A stretch of 12,287 nucleotides of DNA from Roseovarius sp. (GTDB lineage Bacteria > Pseudomonadota > Alphaproteobacteria > Rhodobacterales > Rhodobacteraceae). Below are positions 8,741 to 12,287 of the stretch, one piece after another. The notes beneath the pieces were generated by a model. That model made no database searches and had not been told where the DNA came from. It was given only the letters and a program-made list of their open reading frames with translations. Within the stretch, counting starts at the first letter, position 1. Every line of letters begins with the position of its first letter. A program made the translations under genes and the position numbers. The DNA lies in NCBI GenBank assembly GCA_021767845.1, contig JAASSQ010000070.1, forward strand, positions 1-12,287, in the 5' to 3' direction.

Positions 8741-8926
8741 TTGGGCACGCGCTGTATGGGATGTGGTTTTCCGATCAGGCGCAATGCACGGCATTGTCCG
8801 AATTGTGGTGTCGCGCAGCCGGTAAGGCCAATGGGCAGTTCAATAGCTTTGGGATTCCTATGCGCGGGCATGGTCATTCTTTTGGCAATGACTCTGATCC
8901 GCGTTCTGGTGACATCGGGCGGGTAG
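8741..8926 (+). CDS. Small zinc-ribbon membrane protein (hypothetical)
   Basis: A 61-aa ORF that would put a zinc ribbon before one membrane helix. With TTG at 8741 as start, C5-x2-C8 and C19-x2-C22 form CxxC-x10-CxxC (RCMGCGFPIRRNARHCPNCG), a normal zinc-ribbon pattern. A hydrophobic stretch at about 32-58 (SIALGFLCAGMVILLAMTLI and on) is a good single transmembrane segment. TTG is preferred because the ATG at 8756 would remove the first Cys. The GTG at 8687 would add 18 residues that overlap the M20 gene in another frame. No strong ribosome-binding site is visible, but TTG comes 5 nt after the M20 stop, so re-initiation is possible. The ORF is last in the transporter operon. No function can be given. 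The clear cysteine pattern plus helix makes a chance ORF unlikely; the exact start is uncertain. Confidence 0.55.
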   Translation: MGTRCMGCGFPIRRNARHCPNCGVAQPVRPMGSSIALGFLCAGMVILLAMTLIRVLVTSGG

Positions 8927-8950
8927 CGCACGCCTTGTCCTTTGCTACCT
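8921..8950 (+). terminator. Weak stem-loop at the end of the transporter operon
   Basis: GGTAGC (8922-8927) can pair with GCTACC (8944-8949), with G-U wobbles possible at both ends, around a loop of about 14-16 bases. It overlaps the TAG stop of the zinc-ribbon ORF and is followed by a pyrimidine-rich run (TTCCTGCCTTCGCTTCT). It is too weak and lacks a U-tract, so it is only a possible operon end. Confidence 0.3.
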
Positions 8951-8982
8951 TCCTGCCTTCGCTTCTAAGAGGTTTCGTCGAG

Positions 8983-9044
8983 CCTGAAATCCTTCCCTAC
9001 GCCACCCACGTTTTTCTGTTCCAAAGGCGCTTACGGGTTTCAGG
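8983..9044 (+). repeat. Inverted repeat able to mask a Shine-Dalgarno sequence
   Basis: CCTGAAATCC (8983-8992) can pair with GGGTTTCAGG (9035-9044) over 10 bp, with one G-U pair. Inside it, CGCC (9000-9003) can pair with GGCG (9026-9029). The 3' strand of the outer stem includes the first three bases of the AGGAGG at 9042-9047, so folding would partly hide the ribosome-binding site of the small ORF at 9052. Confidence 0.4.
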
Positions 9045-9051
9045 AGGAACG

Positions 9052-9084
9052 ATGAAGGGCAGGCGCGCGGTGTCCTTGGGATGA
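9052..9084 (+). CDS. Candidate 10-residue leader ORF
   Basis: ATG at 9052 opens a 10-codon ORF (MKGRRAVSLG) that ends with TGA at 9082. It is preceded by AGGAGG (9042-9047) with 4 nt spacing, the best Shine-Dalgarno sequence in this leader. The same frame continues after the TGA as VLLAAGGLAAGRPLRA. Read through, the whole would look like a bacterial signal peptide. It may therefore be a leader peptide, the start of a decayed secreted protein, or chance. It lies 172 bases before the flavoprotein gene. Expression is unproven. Confidence 0.3.
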   Translation: MKGRRAVSLG

Positions 9085-9256
9085 GTGCTGCTTGCAGCCG
9101 GGGGATTGGCGGCAGGGCGGCCCCTGCGTGCGCGTGGCAAGAGAGGCGCTGGCGGGGGCGGGCGTCGGTTTTGGGCGATCTTGCGTCGGCTGAACCCGCC
9201 TTGCGGTGGCAGGACTGCTAAACAGGGCGGAAAGCAAGCCCAAGGAGTCGCTGCTC

Positions 9257-11755
9257 ATGAAGACGCATGTCAAAGCCCTGGTCGTCGGTGGTGGCGCCAT
9301 CGGCACGTCGATCGCCTATCACCTGGCCCGGTTCGGCTGGGACGATGTGGTGCTGCTGGAACGAGACGAGCTGACGAGCGGATCGACATGGCACGCCGCG
9401 GGGCTGCTGCCGCTGTTCAACATGTCCTATGCGGTCAGCCACATCCACGACTATTCGGTGAAGTTCTACAAGACGCTGGAAGAGGAAACCGGGTTGAACG
9501 CGGGCTTCTCGGTGGTGGGCAACCTGCGCATGGCGCAGAGCAAGGCGCGGATGGACGAATACAGGGTCTATGCCGCGACCGCCGAAACCGTGGGCGTGCC
9601 TTTCGAGTGGATGACGCCCGCGCAGATCAAGGAGCGTTGGCCGCTGGTCCATTGCGACGACCTGGAAGGCGCGATCTATCACCCCACGGACGGCTATATC
9701 AATCCGGCCGACGTGACCATGGCCATGGCCAAGGGGGCGCGCCAGCGTGGTGTCACGATCGAGCGCAAGTGGCAGGCCGATGCCTATCGCTGGACCGGCG
9801 AGGCCTGGGAGGTGACGCTGACCAAGATGGTCGAGAAGGGCGGCAACCTCGTGCCGTCCGAGGAGCAGGTCGTCGTGACCGCCGAGCACGTGGTCACCGC
9901 CACCGGCAACCATGCGCAGCGCACCGCGCGGCTGCTGGGGATCAAGACCCCGGCCATCCCGGTGGAGCACCAGTTCATCGTGACCGAGCCGGACCCGGCG
10001 CTGGTGGACTATCGCAAGGACAACCCCGAGCATCCCGTGCTGCGCGATGCCGACGCCAAGTGGTACGTGCGCGAGGAGCGCGGCGGCTGGATCCTCGGGC
10101 CTTATGAGCGCAACGCGCCCGCGCGCTTCCTGTACGGTGTGCCCGACAGTTTCCGCGCCGATCTCTTTCCGCTGGACCTGGAGCGGATCGAAGAGGAATA
10201 CATGAGCATGATCCACCGGATCCCCAGTTCGGAAACCGTGGGTCTGAAGGACGACTATAACGGGCCGATCTGCTACACGCCGGACGGCAACCCGCTGGTC
10301 GGCCCGGCGCCGGGCCTGCGCAACATGTGGCTGGCCGAGGGGTTCAGCTTCGGGATCACGGCGGCGGGCGGCACGGGCTATTACATGGCGCAGATGATGG
10401 TCGAGGGCGAGGCCGAGATCGACATGGCGTCGCTCGATCCCAAGCGGTTCGGGTCGTGGATGACCACCGAATACGCCGCGCGCAAGAACGAGGAAGCCTA
10501 TGAGCATGTCTATATCCTGCACCATCCCGACGAGGAGCGCGAGGCCTGCCGCCCGCTGCGCACCGCACCCTGCTATGACCGGATGAAGGCGCGCGGCGCG
10601 CAGTTCGGCTGCGTCAACGGGTTCGAGCGGCCCAATTACTTCGGCCCGCTCGATGCGGCGGCGGATTTCGACCACCAGGCGCGCAGCTTCCGCCGGGGCG
10701 GGTGGTGGCAATACGCCGTGGACGAGGCGCGCGCGGTGCGCGAGGGCGTGGGGCTGATCGACGCCTCGACCTTTACCAAGCATGTGGTGAAGGGGCCGGG
10801 CGCGACCGCGTTCCTGGATTGGTTCACCTGCAACAAGCTGCCCAAGGTGGGGCGCATCAACCTGACCTATGCGCTGACGCCGCAGGGCACGACGCGCACG
10901 GAATACACCATCGTGCGGTTGGCCGAGGACGAGTATTACCTTGTCTCCTCGGGCGCGCTGACCGATTACGACGGCGATTACCTGCGCAAGGCGGCCGAGG
11001 ACAAGGCGGGCGCGTTCGGCCATGTCGCGGTCGAGAACGTGACGACCCAGTGGGGGGTTTTCGCCATTGCCGGGCCGAAATCCCGCGACGTGCTGAACGC
11101 GGTGGTCCGAGATGCCGAGCCGGACACGGTTCTGTCCAATGCCCGCTTCCCGTGGTTGAGCCAGCGGGACATCGAGCTGGGCATGTGCCCGGTGCGGGCG
11201 ATCCGGGTGGCCTATACCGGCGAACTGGGCTGGGAGCTGCACCATCCGATCGAGATGCAGAACTACCTGTTCGACCTGCTGGAACAGGCCGGCAAGGCGC
11301 ACGGTATGAAGCTGGTGGGCGCGCGGGCGCAGAACTGGCTGCGGCAGGAGAAATCCTATCGCGCCTTCGGCAACGAGCTGGGCCGCGATGCCACCCCGCT
11401 GGAGGCCGATCTGCCGCGCTTCGTGGACCAGTCCAAGGACTTCCAGGGCAAGGAGGCGATGAACGCTTTGGGCGTGCGGGTCAAATGCGTCACGCTTTTG
11501 ATCGACGGGCCGGAGGATGCCGACCCCTGGGGCTCGGAGGCGCTTTATGACGGGGAGACCCGCGTCGGGCGGCTGACCTCGGGCGGGTACTCGGTGCATT
11601 TCGGCAAGTCCATCGGCATGGGCTATGTCAGCCCCGACAAGGCCGAGGTGGGGCAGAAGCTGAAGGTTCGGATGCTGGGGGATCTGTGGGATGCCGAGGT
11701 GGTCGAGGACAGCCCCTACGATCCGAAGAACGCTGCCATCCGGGTGGATGGCTGA
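9257..11755 (+). CDS. FAD-dependent dehydrogenase with GcvT domain (dimethylglycine/sarcosine dehydrogenase-like)
   Basis: An 832-aa two-part flavoenzyme. Residues 1 to about 400 are a DAO-type FAD domain: the dinucleotide motif GGGAIG at 11-16, E35 at the end of the second strand, and TSGSTWHAAGL at 40-50. H46 sits where mammalian dimethylglycine and sarcosine dehydrogenases attach FAD covalently. A linking domain follows. The region from about 470 to the end is a GcvT/aminomethyltransferase-like folate domain (VGLIDASTFTKHVVKGPGA at about 495-515, YTGELGWELHHP, SGGYSVHFGKSIGMGYVSPD). Such enzymes oxidatively demethylate N-methylated glycines and pass the one-carbon unit to tetrahydrofolate, in glycine betaine, carnitine or choline breakdown. 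The exact substrate is not shown. I chose ATG 9257 because AAGGAG (9242-9247) is 9 nt upstream; an earlier in-frame start at 9206 lacks this. The gene is visibly more G+C-rich than the transporter operon, ends in a strong terminator, and appears monocistronic. Confidence 0.92.
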   Translation: MKTHVKALVVGGGAIGTSIAYHLARFGWDDVVLLERDELTSGSTWHAAGLLPLFNMSYAVSHIHDYSVKFYKTLEEETGLNAGFSVVGNLRMAQSKARMDEYRVYAATAETVGVPFEWMTPAQIKERWPLVHCDDLEGAIYHPTDGYINPADVTMAMAKGARQRGVTIERKWQADAYRWTGEAWEVTLTKMVEKGGNLVPSEEQVVVTAEHVVTATGNHAQRTARLLGIKTPAIPVEHQFIVTEPDPALVDYRKDNPEHPVLRDADAKWYVREERGGWILGPYERNAPARFLYGVPDSFRADLFPLDLERIEEEYMSMIHRIPSSETVGLKDDYNGPICYTPDGNPLVGPAPGLRNMWLAEGFSFGITAAGGTGYYMAQMMVEGEAEIDMASLDPKRFGSWMTTEYAARKNEEAYEHVYILHHPDEEREACRPLRTAPCYDRMKARGAQFGCVNGFERPNYFGPLDAAADFDHQARSFRRGGWWQYAVDEARAVREGVGLIDASTFTKHVVKGPGATAFLDWFTCNKLPKVGRINLTYALTPQGTTRTEYTIVRLAEDEYYLVSSGALTDYDGDYLRKAAEDKAGAFGHVAVENVTTQWGVFAIAGPKSRDVLNAVVRDAEPDTVLSNARFPWLSQRDIELGMCPVRAIRVAYTGELGWELHHPIEMQNYLFDLLEQAGKAHGMKLVGARAQNWLRQEKSYRAFGNELGRDATPLEADLPRFVDQSKDFQGKEAMNALGVRVKCVTLLIDGPEDADPWGSEALYDGETRVGRLTSGGYSVHFGKSIGMGYVSPDKAEVGQKLKVRMLGDLWDAEVVEDSPYDPKNAAIRVDG

Positions 11756-11761
11756 GGGATC

Positions 11762-11787
11762 GGGCCGGGCCAAGTGCCCGGCCCTTT
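11762..11787 (+). terminator. Rho-independent terminator of the flavoprotein gene
   Basis: A perfect 9-bp G+C stem, GGGCCGGGC (11762-11770) with GCCCGGCCC (11776-11784), closes a CAAGT loop and is followed by TTTCATT. It begins 6 bases after the flavoprotein stop codon. The first base of the convergent regulator's stop codon falls in the T run. On the minus strand no T run follows the stem, so it works mainly for the plus-strand gene. Confidence 0.82.
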
Positions 11788-12287
11788 CATTGCGGGGCGG
11801 TGGCGGCGCAGAGCGTGTCCCAGGCCTCGAGCGCGGCGGGGCGGATCGGTTCGGCCAGCCGGATCATCCGCAGGTCGAGCGCCAGGTCGGGCATCTCGGG
11901 CAGGGCGCGCAGCAGCCGGCCCGCGGCCAGCGCGTCCTCCACCATCGAGCGGGGCAGCCAGGCGATGCCGATCCCGTCGAGCGCGTATTGGCAGGCGGCC
12001 AACGTCAGCGCGGTTTCGGCCTTGCGGTCGATCGCCGTGCCGGGGGGCAGCCGGGAGAATACCGCGCGTTCCAGCACCCGGCCCAGGAACACGTCGCCGG
12101 GATAGGCGATGACGGGCAGGGGCGCGTCGGCGCGGCGTGAGGCGAGCGCCGGGGCGCAGACGGCGAGGAGCGGTTCGGTGCCGATCGCGCGTTCGAGGAA
12201 GGCGCGGCTGTCGGGGCGGGGCGGGCCGTGCGGGCTGTCGTAGATCACGGCGATGTCCACCTCGCCGGTGACAAGCTGGCTGAGGCA
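11787..12287 (-). CDS. LysR-family transcriptional regulator, C-terminal part
   Basis: Only the last 166 residues lie in the window; the frame is open to base 12287, so the DNA-binding N-terminus is to the right. The visible part is the LysR effector-binding domain. The strand LVTGEVDIAVIYD is the usual motif where the first lobe is read. A second lobe follows (TEPLLAVCAPALAS), then TALTLAACQYALDGIGIAWL, the hinge-region motif preceding the C-terminal strands. The stop codon TGA (11787-11789) is within the terminator T run of the convergent flavoprotein gene. Because the genes converge, the regulator's divergent target, if it has the usual LysR layout, lies outside the window. It could still act on the flavoprotein gene. 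The family call is good; the effector is unknown. Confidence 0.88.
   Translation of the reverse strand, partial: CLSQLVTGEVDIAVIYDSPHGPPRPDSRAFLERAIGTEPLLAVCAPALASRRADAPLPVIAYPGDVFLGRVLERAVFSRLPPGTAIDRKAETALTLAACQYALDGIGIAWLPRSMVEDALAAGRLLRALPEMPDLALDLRMIRLAEPIRPAALEAWDTLCAATAPQ

Larger units (their letters stand above)
8927..9256 (+). promoter_or_regulatory. Gene-poor leader upstream of the flavoprotein gene
   Basis: These 330 bases hold no gene of normal size. The first half (to about 9050) is pyrimidine-rich and contains a long-range inverted repeat, 8983-8992 with 9035-9044. A tiny ORF with a very good ribosome-binding site follows (9052-9084). The second half is G-rich, with a perfect 6-bp hairpin GCAGGG (9112-9117) / CCCTGC (9122-9127). 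The real ribosome-binding site of the downstream gene, AAGGAG (9242-9247), is at the end. I compared it by eye with the glycine riboswitch, expected for some glycine-pathway genes, and did not find its conserved core. No convincing promoter could be placed. Confidence 0.5.

Noticed and set aside
9085..9256. A glycine riboswitch before the glycine-related flavoprotein gene
   Set aside because: I looked for the conserved core segments of glycine aptamers and found none. The G-rich sequence forms other hairpins instead.
9218..11773. An 851-codon open frame on the minus strand opposite the flavoprotein gene
   Set aside because: It is fully antisense to a protein with clear FAD and GcvT motifs. 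Long stop-free antisense frames are expected in very G+C-rich coding DNA, and its translation shows no domain and is rich in His, Arg and Pro.

Overview
The window reads as chromosomal or megaplasmid DNA of an alphaproteobacterium, most likely of the Rhodobacteraceae (Roseobacter-like). That placement is an inference from gene content, the G+C-rich codon use and the style of the proteins, not from a marker gene. It holds ten protein genes with good support (two cut by the window ends) plus two small, less certain ORFs. No RNA gene, insertion sequence or CRISPR array is visible.

Positions 1 to about 8930 form a catabolic or uptake cluster for an amide- or peptide-like compound. A 5'-truncated amidase-signature hydrolase (1-1165, +) converges on an XRE/cupin regulator (1207-1758, -). 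The regulator is divergent from a six-gene operon (2015-8735, +): periplasmic substrate-binding protein, two DppB/DppC-type permeases, two DppD/DppF-type ATPases and an M20 metallo-amidohydrolase. Gaps inside the operon are very short and one pair overlaps by ATGA. The 250-bp divergent region is A+T-richer than its surroundings. It carries three ATGCAAG-type half-sites spaced exactly 10 bp apart, which are a good candidate operator. A strong stem-loop sits between the binding-protein gene and the first permease gene, as is common where the binding protein must be made in excess. A tiny zinc-ribbon membrane protein may end the operon.

The likely logic is as follows. The binding protein captures the substrate in the periplasm, the ABC complex imports it, and the M20 enzyme and the amidase cleave C-N bonds in the cytosol. 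The XRE/cupin protein senses the ligand and controls the divergent promoters. The substrate cannot be read from the sequence.

From about 8927 to 9256 there is a gene-poor leader with inverted repeats and a 10-codon ORF behind a near-perfect Shine-Dalgarno sequence. It precedes an 832-residue dimethylglycine/sarcosine dehydrogenase-like flavoprotein fused to a GcvT domain (9257-11755, +). That gene ends in a strong intrinsic terminator and converges on a LysR-type regulator that runs off the right edge (11787-12287, -). Sampled lines of this right-hand block are visibly more G+C-rich than the left block, so the two parts may have different histories.
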